Shown one piece after another: positions 1-8,513 of a stretch of DNA of 64,000 nucleotides. How positions within the stretch are numbered: position 1 is the stretch's first letter; each line of letters starts with the position of its first letter. The stretch comes from Pseudoalteromonas sp. XMcav2-N (GTDB lineage: Bacteria; Pseudomonadota; Gammaproteobacteria; Enterobacterales; Alteromonadaceae), in NCBI RefSeq assembly GCF_024124545.1, contig NZ_JAMXSF010000004.1:1-64000 (forward strand), written 5' to 3'. The position numbers were made by a program, and so were the translations under genes. The notes beneath the pieces were generated by a model. The model ran no database searches. It had not been told where the DNA came from and saw only the letters and a program-made list of their open reading frames with translations.

Positions 1-60
1 AAAAAACCAGAGAGATGATCGCAATACAAGAGAGGATGAACACATAGGTGGCATCCTGCA

Positions 61-101
61 TAATAAAAATGACTACTACCATCACAACGTATGGTAGTAG
101 T
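61..101 (-). terminator. Intrinsic terminator of the small peptide gene
   Basis: A perfect 11-bp inverted repeat (arms 72-82 and 91-101, ACTACTACCAT, 8-nt loop) is followed on the minus strand by a T-rich tract (70 down to 62, TTTTTATTA). It lies 26 bp beyond the stop codon of the 40-codon reading frame, which supports that frame being a real transcription unit. Confidence 0.75.
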
Positions 102-126
102 AGGTCTTTAATCGATAAATCCTTTG

Positions 127-249
127 TCATGTCGAAGTACGTGTAGTTTCAGATTTGAGAGTATATTGTTGGGCATCGGGTCTAACAGGGTGTAACACAC
201 TGGAACCGGCAGCGACTTTTTGGCAATCAGTAAATGAAAGAGTTTTCAT
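127..249 (-). CDS. Small peptide (40 aa), possible GG-type leader peptide
   Basis: A 40-codon frame starting MKTLSFTDCQKVAAGSS and ending in RTST. The ATG at 249 is preceded by an AAGGAA Shine-Dalgarno with about 8 nt spacing, and an intrinsic terminator follows the stop. No domain is recognised. The first 15 residues have the pattern M-K-x-L-[ST]-x-x-[DE]-x-x-x-V-x-[AG]-G seen in leaders of some double-glycine bacteriocin and RiPP precursors, with Ala-Gly in place of Gly-Gly; this resemblance is an inference. The single Cys lies in the leader part, which argues against a disulfide or lanthionine core. No transporter or maturation gene is in view, since the window edge is 126 bp away. It could equally be an uncharacterised regulatory peptide. 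Confidence 0.55.
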   Translation of the reverse strand: MKTLSFTDCQKVAAGSSVLHPVRPDAQQYTLKSETTRTST

Positions 250-410
250 ATTGATGTTCCTTATGTCATTGTTGTTTGCCTAACCAAAACGACTACAATA
301 ACTGGCTAGTCAGCTTATTGAGTATAGGCACAGCTTCCGCCTTTGCTCATTCATCGGGAAATTACGTGTTGGCTTGGCAAACGTAATTCAGATGAACAGG
401 GTGTGCTTTA
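250..410 (-). promoter_or_regulatory. Folded 5' leader of the small peptide gene
   Basis: On the minus strand, between the presumed start of transcription (about 410) and the ATG at 249, several stems can be drawn. One long helix has outer arms 350-355/391-396 (TTCATC with GATGAA) and inner arms 361-367/381-387 (ATTACGT with ACGTAAT), separated by an asymmetric internal loop. A short stem pairs AGGC 326-329 with GCCT 339-342. A 9-bp hairpin lies at 296-304/311-320 with one bulged base. Such a long folded leader ahead of a tiny gene resembles a riboswitch or translational control element, but I could not match it to a known class. Confidence 0.4.
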
Positions 411-416
411 AGACCT

Positions 417-446
417 ATCATATATGATTTATTTCATATAGCACAA
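417..446 (-). promoter_or_regulatory. Candidate sigma70 promoter for the small peptide gene
   Basis: Read on the minus strand: TTGTGC (446-441), an 18-bp spacer, then TATGAT (422-417). Transcription would start near 410. The rest of the interval to 592 is AT-rich, and no other gene is seen in it. Confidence 0.4.
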
Positions 447-592
447 CATAAGGTCTATTAAGCTCTGGTTAATAAATTTACCACCTAGTCCAGAAAAGTG
501 AAATGAAATTTTTCATATAAGTTTAATTATTTGTTAATTGAATTGTTTGTTTCACTTTTTCTTCTTGAAAATCTGAACATTAACTAGCCTAA

Positions 593-2224
593 CTACACTT
601 TGAATTTTGCCATTTCTTTTTCCAGCTGGTGCGTCAATGCCGTAATACTGTCGGTTGCCTGGTGTGCGTGATGAGACACCTGGGCTGTCTGGCTGGCAGT
701 GTCAGATATGGTGACGACTCGGTGAGCTGTGTCTTCTCCAGCTGCAAGTTGCTCTTTGGCTGCCTGTGCAATCTGAAAGCTCATCTGGGATATTGCGCTG
801 AGCGATTCGGCAACGCGTTTCAGTGCCTCACTTGCTTCGCCAGACATAGTGACGGTTTTTTCACTGGTGGCAATACTGAGCGTGACCGACGCCTTTGCTT
901 CTTGTGTCGCTGACTGAAGGTTGCCGATCATGGTATGAATTTCTTCTGTACTGCTTTGTGTCCTTTGAGCCAGTTGTCTCACTTCGTCAGCAACGACTGC
1001 GAAGCCGCGACCTTGCTCACCTGCACGCGCCGCTTCAATGGCCGCATTGAGTGCCAGTAAGTTGGTTTGCTCGGCAATGCTTTGGATCACACTCAGTACA
1101 TTCGCAATGTTTTTCACTTCTTCATCGAGCACCTGGATGTTATTACCAGCACTATCAATCTGTTGTTCCAGCAGTGCAATGGCCTCTGATGCTTTGGTGG
1201 TCAGTTTATCAGCACTTTGCCCCTGACTTTCTGCCTGTTGCACAGAATCAGCTGCTTGTTCAGCATGCTCAACAACAGTTTGTGCTGAAGCAGTAAGCTC
1301 AGTAATAGCTGACGCGACCATTTGGGTCTCTTCACTCAGGCTGCGGGTCAGGGACTCTAATTCGGTAGAGCGTTTTTCGCCGTTGTGGCTTTGCTCATTC
1401 AGGGAATCACTGACCGATTTAAGTCCGCCGACCACGCCTTTCAGACCTTCCTGCATGTATTCCATCCCGGCCAGAATACTGTCAGGTTTGGCGTTATCGC
1501 TGTGGATCTCTGAAGTCAGGTTACCACGAGAAACTTCCTGAACAATGTCGAGTACATCGTCCAGTTCGGCACCCAATTTATTAGACAGTGACAGACCAAA
1601 CCGGGTTAAAGCAAAAGTGAGTGCAACGGCTATCAAAAGCGACAATGAGGCAAGCCAGCTGGCGGTATCCCAGTATCGCTCATCGACTTCCTGATAGCTG
1701 ATCCCGGTGCCAACATACCAACCAAACAAAGGCGTTTTTTGCACTACTGAGGTCATGGCAGCAATGGTGCCGTTGCGCTCAGATGTCCAATTATAGGTAA
1801 TGATACGATTGGTTTGTGATCCAACCAGACGTTCCACCATGCGACCAATACTGTTGCCTTTGGCATCTTTGAAATCGTTAAAGCTGGTGTCGTGTAAATG
1901 TGGATCGTGTGGGGCGGCGATAAAATTAAGCTTATTATCTACCACATAGACATATTCAGAATCGTGGTATTTATTTTCCCGCAGGATTTGCGATGCCAGC
2001 GTTTTGGCTTGCTCTTCTGACAATGCGCCGCTGCGTACAAACCCTTCGAACTGTTGCACAATGTTTGCGGTGCTTTTCATCAGCTGGTTGATGCGCGCAA
2101 TATTATCCATTTCGCTCGCATGCCTGAGGGATTGCAGCCCTACGATTGCCACTAAGATGAGCGCAACAAAGATTGAGGCTGCAAATAAAATGATTTTTGT
2201 TCTTAACGTAAGTGATGAAAACAC
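593..2224 (-). CDS. Methyl-accepting chemotaxis protein (single Cache type)
   Basis: A 543-residue transmembrane chemoreceptor that would pass ligand binding in the periplasm to the CheA-CheW complex. Membrane segments lie at about 11-31 and 190-209 and flank a periplasmic region of about 155 residues with the look of a single Cache domain ([18 protein letters not shown] near 91-108). A HAMP-like linker follows, then the cytoplasmic coiled-coil, whose highly conserved tip includes [18 protein letters not shown] near residue 390. There is no CheR-binding pentapeptide at the C-terminus. The gene stands alone and no che genes are nearby. Its ligand cannot be predicted, though many sCache receptors bind small organic acids or amino acids. 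Confidence 0.93.
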   Translation of the reverse strand: MFSSLTLRTKIILFAASIFVALILVAIVGLQSLRHASEMDNIARINQLMKSTANIVQQFEGFVRSGALSEEQAKTLASQILRENKYHDSEYVYVVDNKLNFIAAPHDPHLHDTSFNDFKDAKGNSIGRMVERLVGSQTNRIITYNWTSERNGTIAAMTSVVQKTPLFGWYVGTGISYQEVDERYWDTASWLASLSLLIAVALTFALTRFGLSLSNKLGAELDDVLDIVQEVSRGNLTSEIHSDNAKPDSILAGMEYMQEGLKGVVGGLKSVSDSLNEQSHNGEKRSTELESLTRSLSEETQMVASAITELTASAQTVVEHAEQAADSVQQAESQGQSADKLTTKASEAIALLEQQIDSAGNNIQVLDEEVKNIANVLSVIQSIAEQTNLLALNAAIEAARAGEQGRGFAVVADEVRQLAQRTQSSTEEIHTMIGNLQSATQEAKASVTLSIATSEKTVTMSGEASEALKRVAESLSAISQMSFQIAQAAKEQLAAGEDTAHRVVTISDTASQTAQVSHHAHQATDSITALTHQLEKEMAKFKV

Positions 2225-2350
2225 GTGATGCCCCTGTAGCAGAACCTGAGTTTATGATTTAACACGAATTCCGTATTGTGGAAAGCTGAAAAACGTCAAA
2301 GTTCGCTGGTTTTTAGATGATTTTTCCTCATTGTGGGGCATGACAGCGGT

Positions 2351-3061
2351 TTACTTTGCATTAATTATGTTAATCTCGATATCGCTGAGTAAGCGGTATT
2401 CTCCGGGGGCAAGTTGTGCATCCAGTTCGATACCAGCAACATTTTCCCGGTGCAGCTCAACAACCTTGTTACCCACCGCCGCCAGCATGCGTTTTACCTG
2501 ATGATATTTCCCCTCGCAGATGGATAAACGTAGCGCATACTTATCCAGCTGCTCCGCTATGGCGGGCTGGGTGAGGTTTTTTTCGTTGTGCAGTGCGACG
2601 CCCTGGCGCAATTGTTCGAGTGCATCTTCTGTGAGTTGCTCTTGTGTCTCAACCAGGTAAGTTTTGTACTTTTGCTTTTTGGGTGAGGTGATTTGATGTG
2701 ACCAGTCGCCGTCATTGGTGATTAAAACGAGCCCTGTGGTATCCAGGTCCAGTCTGCCTGCAACATGAAAATCTTTTAAGTTGGGCTCGTCTAAAAGCTC
2801 AAAAACGGTGGGGTGCAGGTCGTCCTGATTAGCACATACGTAACCGGTCGGTTTGTTCAGCATATAGTAACGTTTACCCAGGTAAACCAGCTTTTCACCC
2901 TCCCACTCGACTGTATCACTTTGCTGGATTGTATGGTCGGCTTTGCTGACTTTTTCGCCGTTGACAACGGCCAGACCTTTTTTGATCCCAATTTTGACTT
3001 TACTGCGTGGCAGCTCACAGGTGTGACTGACAAACTTATCTAAACGGCAGGGGAATTTCAT
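2351..3061 (-). CDS. rsuA: 16S rRNA pseudouridine(516) synthase RsuA
   Basis: A 236-residue enzyme that converts U516 of 16S rRNA to pseudouridine. The N-terminus is an S4 RNA-binding domain (about 1-60). The catalytic motif GRLDLDTTGLVLITNDG lies at about 102-118 with the nucleophile Asp105, and the later GKYHQVKRMLAAVGNKVVEL block is typical of the RsuA family. Length and order agree with E. coli RsuA, and similarity to RsuA looks closer than to RluB, RluE or RluF. It is a single gene on the minus strand, opening with ATG at 3061. Confidence 0.93.
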   Translation of the reverse strand: MKFPCRLDKFVSHTCELPRSKVKIGIKKGLAVVNGEKVSKADHTIQQSDTVEWEGEKLVYLGKRYYMLNKPTGYVCANQDDLHPTVFELLDEPNLKDFHVAGRLDLDTTGLVLITNDGDWSHQITSPKKQKYKTYLVETQEQLTEDALEQLRQGVALHNEKNLTQPAIAEQLDKYALRLSICEGKYHQVKRMLAAVGNKVVELHRENVAGIELDAQLAPGEYRLLSDIEINIINAK

Positions 3062-3142
3062 AGTAGTTGCTCTGTTAATTGGATACGACCCGCCAGTTGC
3101 TGCGGGAGAGCTGAGATCAGCTCTGGAACGCTCTATTATATG

Positions 3143-3475
3143 CTAGTTCTTGCGATAGATCTCGGGTTCCAAATCATAGGGATGCACGCTGAGATTGAGT
3201 GGTTCCTCACCGCATACACTGTACAGCGCATGCAAAATTGTTTCGCTCAGCAGTTGTTTCTGTGCCAGGCTTCGCCCCGCAATGATATGCGCCTGAACAT
3301 GAATAAAGCCCTGATGTGCCCCACCCAACTGGTAATTGGCGTAGGCAATGGCCCGGGTTTTGATAGTTGCAGGGTCAAACAGCTGCGTGCGCTCTGCGCC
3401 CTGATGGACAGCCTGAACGAGTTGAGCAATCGGTATATTCAGGTTCTCTGAATGTTCAATGATGAGATGAGGCAT
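3143..3475 (-). CDS. 5-carboxymethyl-2-hydroxymuconate isomerase-like protein
   Basis: A 110-residue member of the CHMI/tautomerase superfamily. It starts MPHLIIEHSENL, giving the N-terminal Pro2 that serves as general base in these enzymes, and it has the family's C-terminal pattern with VHPYDLEPEIYRKN. In E. coli the homologue (HpaF) acts in homoprotocatechuate breakdown, but no other catabolic gene is nearby, so the substrate here is uncertain and the enzyme may be a promiscuous tautomerase. It lies 82 bp upstream of rsuA on the same strand and may share its transcript. Confidence 0.8.
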   Translation of the reverse strand: MPHLIIEHSENLNIPIAQLVQAVHQGAERTQLFDPATIKTRAIAYANYQLGGAHQGFIHVQAHIIAGRSLAQKQLLSETILHALYSVCGEEPLNLSVHPYDLEPEIYRKN

Positions 3476-3614
3476 GGTATCACATGATAATTATCGCTAA
3501 TATGGCGATATGATATGAATCTTTTCTTGCACTGCCAAGTGATTAGTCAGGCAATCAGGCATTCCTGACAGGCGCCTTGGGTATGGCAGGCAGTTATACG
3601 GATAACAGGATAAT

Positions 3615-4412
3615 ATGCTGGCGATATTTAAATCTAAACCGCTATTGGATGAGGCTCAGGCTCAGCAGTTAATCGCATTGTTTGGCTGGGCGGTGGAACA
3701 CTTTGATGTGGATTTCTTTCTCAAACACACACGCATTGTTGAGCCTACTGTGCAGGATTTCCCGGATCAGGTTAGCAGCGTTGAGCAAATGGCCCAGACC
3801 GTTTTTGCTCGGGTGTGTGATTATGCCGGGTTGCAGCATTGGCCAATTGCACTGTTGCCACCTCAGCAAATGCCGATGCAGCAGAGTTTTCCCAGTTTCA
3901 CCCTAAGTGGGGGATTACGCGGCGATCAGGTATCTGTGTTACAGCAGCCGGCATTGCCTATTGCGTTGTCGTATAACCCCAATCAGATTAATCAGCCACA
4001 GGATATGGTTGCGAGTTTAGCGGGATCTCTGGCAATGATATTAATTCACCAGGTGGGTAAGTTACCACCGGGTGGTCAGGAACACTTGCCTGTTGCCGCT
4101 GATGTTCTGGCGGTGTTCATGGGTTTTGGTGTGATGTTAAGCAACAGCGCTTATCATTTCAGGGGCGGGTGTGGTTCTTGTTACAACGCCTATGCGAATC
4201 GTCAGGCTGCGCTCAGTGAAGCTGAAACCATATTTGTGCACGCGCTCGTGTGCTACTTTAAACCAGAATATAATGGGGCTAGACACCTGAAGCCGCATTT
4301 AAGAAGTCTGTATAAGAAGGCCCGGAAACAGTTAAAGGGGATCATAAAATCGTCCCCAGATCCGGTTTTACTGGCATTAGAGGAGCGCAGTCGTGTCGCC
4401 CTATCTGGATGA
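3615..4412 (+). CDS. Hypothetical protein, possibly related to inactive metallopeptidases
   Basis: A 265-residue protein not assigned with confidence. There is no signal peptide or membrane span. The segment at about 136-182 (SLAGSLAMILIHQVGK, later ADVLAVFMGFGVMLSNSAYHF) has the layout of an uncharacterised family in which a HExxH zinc motif is followed by a downstream helix ending in GFGV-x-x-x-NSA. Here the HExxH is absent, so a zinc protease activity is unlikely. A GGCGSC segment follows directly and the C-terminus is basic. An AGGA Shine-Dalgarno precedes the ATG, and the 3' end overlaps the LysE gene start by 20 bp, suggesting translational coupling. Confidence 0.6.
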   Translation: MLAIFKSKPLLDEAQAQQLIALFGWAVEHFDVDFFLKHTRIVEPTVQDFPDQVSSVEQMAQTVFARVCDYAGLQHWPIALLPPQQMPMQQSFPSFTLSGGLRGDQVSVLQQPALPIALSYNPNQINQPQDMVASLAGSLAMILIHQVGKLPPGGQEHLPVAADVLAVFMGFGVMLSNSAYHFRGGCGSCYNAYANRQAALSEAETIFVHALVCYFKPEYNGARHLKPHLRSLYKKARKQLKGIIKSSPDPVLLALEERSRVALSG

Positions 4413-5016
4413 GTTTGTTCTGATTGCGCTGGCCCATTTTTTTGCGGTGGCCAGTCCCGGGCCGGATTTTGCAATAGTGTTGAAACAGAGCATTAGTTTT
4501 GGTCGGCGTAATGCGTTGATGACCAGTGCGGGTGTTGGCCTGGGGATTCTGGTGCATGTCACCTATTGCTTGCTGGGCGTTGCGCTGTTGCTCTCTCAGT
4601 CTCCCGAGTTATTTAATGCCTTCAAATATGTGGCAGGCGCTTATCTGGCATATATGGGAGTTCAGGCATTACGAGCAACTGCTGCACCGGCTTCGCAGCA
4701 AAGTCATGCAGCGAAGCCGGTGCAGGAAAGCGCGTTTTCGGCGCTTCGTCGCGGATTTTTGGTTAACGCCTTGAATCCCAAAGCCACCTTATTCTTTCTC
4801 TCCTTGTTTACCCTGGTGATAGATCCTGACACGCCGCAGTCCGTACAACTTTTCTACGGATTATATATGGCTGTCGCGACCTGGTTATGGTTTTCATCGC
4901 TGTCGCTGGTGTTGAGTAAAGCCAAAGTTCGTGGTTTTTTTCAGCGTGCCGGACACTGGTTTGATCGCGCAATAGGGGTGGTTTTACTTTTGCTGGCACT
5001 TAGATTGGTTATTTAA
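4393..5016 (+). CDS. LysE/RhtB family amino-acid exporter
   Basis: A 207-residue inner-membrane protein with about six hydrophobic segments and the N-terminal LysE signature (ALAHFFAVASPGPDFAIVLKQ, residues about 13-33, with conserved SPGPD). Family members export amino acids or derivatives such as lysine, threonine or homoserine lactone; the substrate here cannot be read from sequence. The start is a GTG at 4393 inside the end of the preceding gene, with an AGGAG seven bases upstream. It is followed after 14 bp by the GGCT-like gene, so the three genes at 3615-5531 probably form an operon. Confidence 0.9.
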   Translation: MSPYLDEFVLIALAHFFAVASPGPDFAIVLKQSISFGRRNALMTSAGVGLGILVHVTYCLLGVALLLSQSPELFNAFKYVAGAYLAYMGVQALRATAAPASQQSHAAKPVQESAFSALRRGFLVNALNPKATLFFLSLFTLVIDPDTPQSVQLFYGLYMAVATWLWFSSLSLVLSKAKVRGFFQRAGHWFDRAIGVVLLLLALRLVI

Positions 5017-5030
5017 CGCCGGGAGTTCAT

Positions 5031-5531
5031 ATGGCAGCAAGAGAAATACTGAATTTTGCTTTTGGTTCAAATTTAACACCTGCGCGCCTGCACGCGCGCT
5101 TGCCTCAAGCCAGGTTACTCGGTACAGCCTGGTTACCTGATTATACCCTGGGTTTTCGTCATCGGGGTCAGGACGGCTCTGCAAAGTGCTCCATTGAACC
5201 AGATCACAGCGGTGACGCTTGTGTCCATGGTGTGCTGTATGCGTTGACCGAACAAGAAGTGACGCTGCTTGACCGCATAGAAGGAGAGGGGTATGCGCGC
5301 CAGTGTGTTGATGTGGTCCGTCAATGTGGCACTCAGACCACCGCGCACTGCTACCTTACTCAACAATTTCACAACGACCTGTTGCCGTTTTCCTGGTATC
5401 TGGAACATGTGCTTCGGGGTGTTCAATATCATCAGTTTCCCGCATCATATCAGCAGCTGTTATCCAGACAGCCTTGTATCCTGGATTTGGACTATCACAG
5501 GGCCCGGCGGGAGTTGTCTATTTATCAATAA
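5031..5531 (+). CDS. Gamma-glutamylcyclotransferase (AIG2-like) family protein
   Basis: A 166-residue protein with the GGCT fold signature near the N-terminus (NFAFGSNLTPARL, corresponding to the family's YxxYGSN loop) and the central glutamate in LDRIEGEGYAR, which matches the catalytic Glu region. Family members cleave gamma-glutamyl peptides to 5-oxoproline, or act on gamma-glutamylamines. Neighbouring genes encode an amino-acid exporter and a periplasmic hydrolase, which fits peptide or amino-acid metabolism but does not define the substrate. Confidence 0.8.
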   Translation: MAAREILNFAFGSNLTPARLHARLPQARLLGTAWLPDYTLGFRHRGQDGSAKCSIEPDHSGDACVHGVLYALTEQEVTLLDRIEGEGYARQCVDVVRQCGTQTTAHCYLTQQFHNDLLPFSWYLEHVLRGVQYHQFPASYQQLLSRQPCILDLDYHRARRELSIYQ

Positions 5532-5546
5532 GGAAGAAAAATAAAA

Positions 5547-7127
5547 ATGAAGTACCAATTTGGCAAAGGTCTTATCGCCGCAGCGCTGTTGACTGTTATG
5601 CATACCCCGGTATTGGCCGGACAGGTCACACCTAAAGTCAATGTCGCAGAAGTGGAACGAGCGGTCGTCGAAGCGATGGAGACATTTAATATTCCGGGTA
5701 TCGCACTGGCAGTAGTAGAGCGCTCAGAAGTGGTACTGGCTAAGGGATTTGGGGTGCGCCATGTTGCACATCGGGATAAGGTAGACGCGGATACCTTGTT
5801 CGGCATTGCCTCGAACAGTAAGGCTTTTACTGCTGCGGCTTTGGCTATGCTGGTGGATGAGGGCAAGCTGAACTGGGATGACAGAGTTATTAATCATATC
5901 CCGGAATTTCGTCTGGCTGACCCCTATGCAACGCGTGAGATGACCATCCGCGATTTACTGAGTCATCGCAGCGGGTTGGGGAAAGGATCCGGCGATTTGA
6001 TGATTTGGCCGGACACAGACAAATCCATGTCAGATCTGCTTAATGGTATTGCGCATTTACCGACAAGTAGCAGTTTTCGCAGTGAATATGCCTACAATAA
6101 CCTGATGTTTGTCGTAGCGGGTGAGGTTGTGCATCGGGTAAGCGGCCAGGATTGGCGTACATTTGTTGAACAGCGACTGTTTAAGCCTTTGGGCATGAAT
6201 ACCTCTAAAGCCGGATTTTCACGGATACCGGCACAAAACACCAACTGGGCCACGGGCAGCATTTACTGGGATAACCAACTTACGCCATTCTTCATCGATT
6301 ATCTGGAAGATTTCCGTGGTGCAGGCGCCATTGCCTCCAGCGCAAATGACATGAGCCGCTGGCTACTGACCCAATTATCACAAGGACAAACACCTGAAGG
6401 TAAACGCTTGTTCAGTAGTGAACAGCAAACCCAGATGTGGTTGCCTCATATTATGCGTAAGCCCAGTAAAGAGGGTAAAAAATACTACCAGCAACAATTC
6501 AGAGGCTATGGCCTGGGCTGGGCCATTGAAGATTATTTTGGCCATAAGAAAGTGGGTCATGGCGGCGGGATCCTGGGCATGGTTTCCCAGGTAGCGATGA
6601 TACCGGGCAAAGAGCTGGGTGTGGTGGTGTTATCAAATCAGCAGGTTTACCCGGCCCTGACCGCCATCATCAATGAGGTATTTGAAGACGCACTCGGCTT
6701 GCCAGACAGAGACTGGGTGAAAGAAACCGCAGAGCGTTATTACGCAAAGCGCGAGGAAGCTTATAGTGAGGCGGGTGCAGTAAAAGTTGACAACCCTCAA
6801 CCGGCACTGGCCAATCAGGTGTATACAGGCACCCTGAGCAGTCCCTGGTATGGTGATGTCATTGTTGAAGAGCTGGATGGTCAGTTGTATATCGATTTTA
6901 CCCACACTGCGATGCTCAAAGGAAAGTTGGTCCATCATACGGGGAATACCTTTGTTGTTAGGTGGCAACAACCTATGCTGGAGGCAGATGCCTATATTCA
7001 CTTTACCTTGTCCCCATCGCAACAGGTTGAGGCGGCAAGTATGTCCTGGGTAAACCCGGATATCACTGATTTCAGTTTTGATTTCCATAATTTGCGGCTT
7101 ACAGCTAAATCGTTACCAGAACAGTAA
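5547..7127 (+). CDS. Serine hydrolase, beta-lactamase class C family, exported
   Basis: A 526-residue exported protein. An N-terminal signal peptide ends near VLAG (about 25). The penicillin-binding-protein/class C fold shows SxxK as SNSK (Ser89, Lys92), a YxN-type motif in YAYNNLMF, and HGG in the KVGHGGGILGM segment. About 130 further residues form a C-terminal beta-rich domain of the kind found in esterase and D-aminopeptidase relatives (DUF3471-like). It probably hydrolyses an ester or a peptide in the periplasm; it is not a typical AmpC by length or neighbourhood. AAGGAAG precedes the ATG and the gap from the GGCT gene is 15 bp. Confidence 0.88.
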   Translation: MKYQFGKGLIAAALLTVMHTPVLAGQVTPKVNVAEVERAVVEAMETFNIPGIALAVVERSEVVLAKGFGVRHVAHRDKVDADTLFGIASNSKAFTAAALAMLVDEGKLNWDDRVINHIPEFRLADPYATREMTIRDLLSHRSGLGKGSGDLMIWPDTDKSMSDLLNGIAHLPTSSSFRSEYAYNNLMFVVAGEVVHRVSGQDWRTFVEQRLFKPLGMNTSKAGFSRIPAQNTNWATGSIYWDNQLTPFFIDYLEDFRGAGAIASSANDMSRWLLTQLSQGQTPEGKRLFSSEQQTQMWLPHIMRKPSKEGKKYYQQQFRGYGLGWAIEDYFGHKKVGHGGGILGMVSQVAMIPGKELGVVVLSNQQVYPALTAIINEVFEDALGLPDRDWVKETAERYYAKREEAYSEAGAVKVDNPQPALANQVYTGTLSSPWYGDVIVEELDGQLYIDFTHTAMLKGKLVHHTGNTFVVRWQQPMLEADAYIHFTLSPSQQVEAASMSWVNPDITDFSFDFHNLRLTAKSLPEQ

Positions 7128-7214
7128 GTAGGCAGGTTACACCAAAGTATCAGGGTCCGCCCCAGTCGGCTCTGATACACTTAGTCTATTATTTCACGAA
7201 GGACCGGCTTTGCT

Positions 7215-8132
7215 ATGCGTACGGCGTTGATCACTCACCCACTTTGCCGCAAACATAAAATGATTGTGGACCATCCGGAATGTCCGGAGCGTCTGGATGC
7301 CATCTCTGATCGTATTCTGGCCTCCGGGTTGGATGTCGCCATTGAATATAAAACAGCACCCAGGGCGACATTAGAAGATATTGCACGAGTGCATGACCAG
7401 AAACATATCACTCGGGTATATGAGGCATTACCAGAGTCAGGTCTTGCAGAGCTCGATGGCGATACCTGGTTATGTCCGGATTCAATGAAAGCCATCGAGC
7501 GGGCTGTGGGCGCGGGGATCCTGGCCGTCGATGAGGTCTTAGCGGGTAAGCTGGATGCGGCTTTTTGTGCTGTTCGACCACCTGGCCATCATGCCAACCA
7601 ACATAGTTCTTCGGGGTTCTGTGTATTCAATAATCTGGCCATTGCGGTGGCTTATGCAAAGCAACAAGGAGTAGAGCGCATTGCGGTGCTGGACATCGAT
7701 GTGCACCATGGCAATGGCACGCAGGATATTGTCCGCGATGATCCTCAGGTGCTGTTCTGCTCTTTGTTTCAATACCCCTTCTATCCGAATACAGCGATTG
7801 AAAATACTGACTCAGTGTTAAATTCGCCGCTGCCAGCTGGCAGCGATGGGCGTGACTTTCGGGCTCTGGTTGAGCAACAATGGCTGCCCAGACTCAAGAC
7901 GTTTTCCCCTCAGCTGATTTTCATCAGTGCCGGGTTTGATGGCCACCTTGAGGACGATATGGGGGGCCTGAGCTTTGTCGAGCAGGACTATATTTGGTTT
8001 ACCGAACAAGTGATTGCCTTTGCCAAAGCTCAGTCATGTCTGGGGATCATTTCCTACCTTGAAGGTGGCTATGATCTGTCATCGCTGGGACGCAGTGTCG
8101 AGTGCCATATTCGGGCACTGGCAGAAGCCTGA
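7215..8132 (+). CDS. Histone deacetylase family protein
   Basis: A 305-residue member of the arginase/deacetylase superfamily. The zinc-dependent active site is intact: RPPGHHA (tandem His), DIDVHHGNGTQ (zinc Asp and His) and SAGFDGHLEDDMGG. Bacterial relatives deacetylate acetylpolyamines or other small acetylated amines, and some act on acetylated proteins including acetyl-CoA synthetase (AcuC type). Length and motif order are typical of the class II-like bacterial group. The gene is separated from the serine hydrolase by 87 bp and is the last plus-strand gene before a convergent neighbour. Confidence 0.92.
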   Translation: MRTALITHPLCRKHKMIVDHPECPERLDAISDRILASGLDVAIEYKTAPRATLEDIARVHDQKHITRVYEALPESGLAELDGDTWLCPDSMKAIERAVGAGILAVDEVLAGKLDAAFCAVRPPGHHANQHSSSGFCVFNNLAIAVAYAKQQGVERIAVLDIDVHHGNGTQDIVRDDPQVLFCSLFQYPFYPNTAIENTDSVLNSPLPAGSDGRDFRALVEQQWLPRLKTFSPQLIFISAGFDGHLEDDMGGLSFVEQDYIWFTEQVIAFAKAQSCLGIISYLEGGYDLSSLGRSVECHIRALAEA

Positions 8133-8143
8133 GATTTATCCTG

Positions 8144-8437
8144 TTAACGAATATTCTCTAACAGTTTAAAGGCATCTTCGACGCTGCATTCACTGAGTTT
8201 AGAGACGCAACACTGGCCTTCCTGTACTAAGGTTTGTTGCACTAATCGGGTGAGTGCATCGGCCGACAGAGGCGCTATCGCCTCCCCGAAACGAGTCATA
8301 TACTGGCCATCACGATAGATACAGATCCCCTCGTCAGGGCCCGAATAATGGCACATTTCCGTCAATTCACTCTCATTGCTGACATAAGCTAGACTTTGGT
8401 CTAACCATAATAGGAACGGGTAAGACTTTATTGTCAT
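8144..8437 (-). CDS. Hypothetical protein (97 aa)
   Basis: A 97-residue acidic soluble protein, not recognised with confidence. The start (MTIKSYPFLLWLDQSLAYVS) and the alternation of short strands resemble small DUF4144-like proteins of marine gammaproteobacteria, which is only an impression. Three cysteines occur (one in EMCHYSG, two in QCCVSK and SECSV). It is convergent with the deacetylase gene (11-bp gap) and divergent from the c-di-GMP gene, so the short upstream gap (8438-8513) holds promoters for both directions. Confidence 0.6.
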   Translation of the reverse strand: MTIKSYPFLLWLDQSLAYVSNESELTEMCHYSGPDEGICIYRDGQYMTRFGEAIAPLSADALTRLVQQTLVQEGQCCVSKLSECSVEDAFKLLENIR

Positions 8438-8513
8438 TATTTGTTCTTGGTCAAGGTTGTTTAAATTATCTCCATTATACTCGATTAGATTGGCTGAAAG
8501 CGAGGCTGTGCTT

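Noticed and set aside
5133..5432. Open frames of 80-150 codons antisense to many genes, such as this one opposite the GGCT-like gene and that at 6633-7088
   Set aside because: They are shadows of real genes with clear motifs on the other strand, and they lack ribosome binding sites and recognisable products.
7147..7178. Inverted repeat GTATCAG/CTGATAC after the serine hydrolase gene
   Set aside because: Short arms, long loop and no T run; not enough for a terminator call.
8457..8513. Longer form of the CBS-PAS-GGDEF-EAL protein starting at a TTG
   Set aside because: It would begin upstream of the likely -10 element at 8476-8481, and the ATG at 8514 has a better Shine-Dalgarno.
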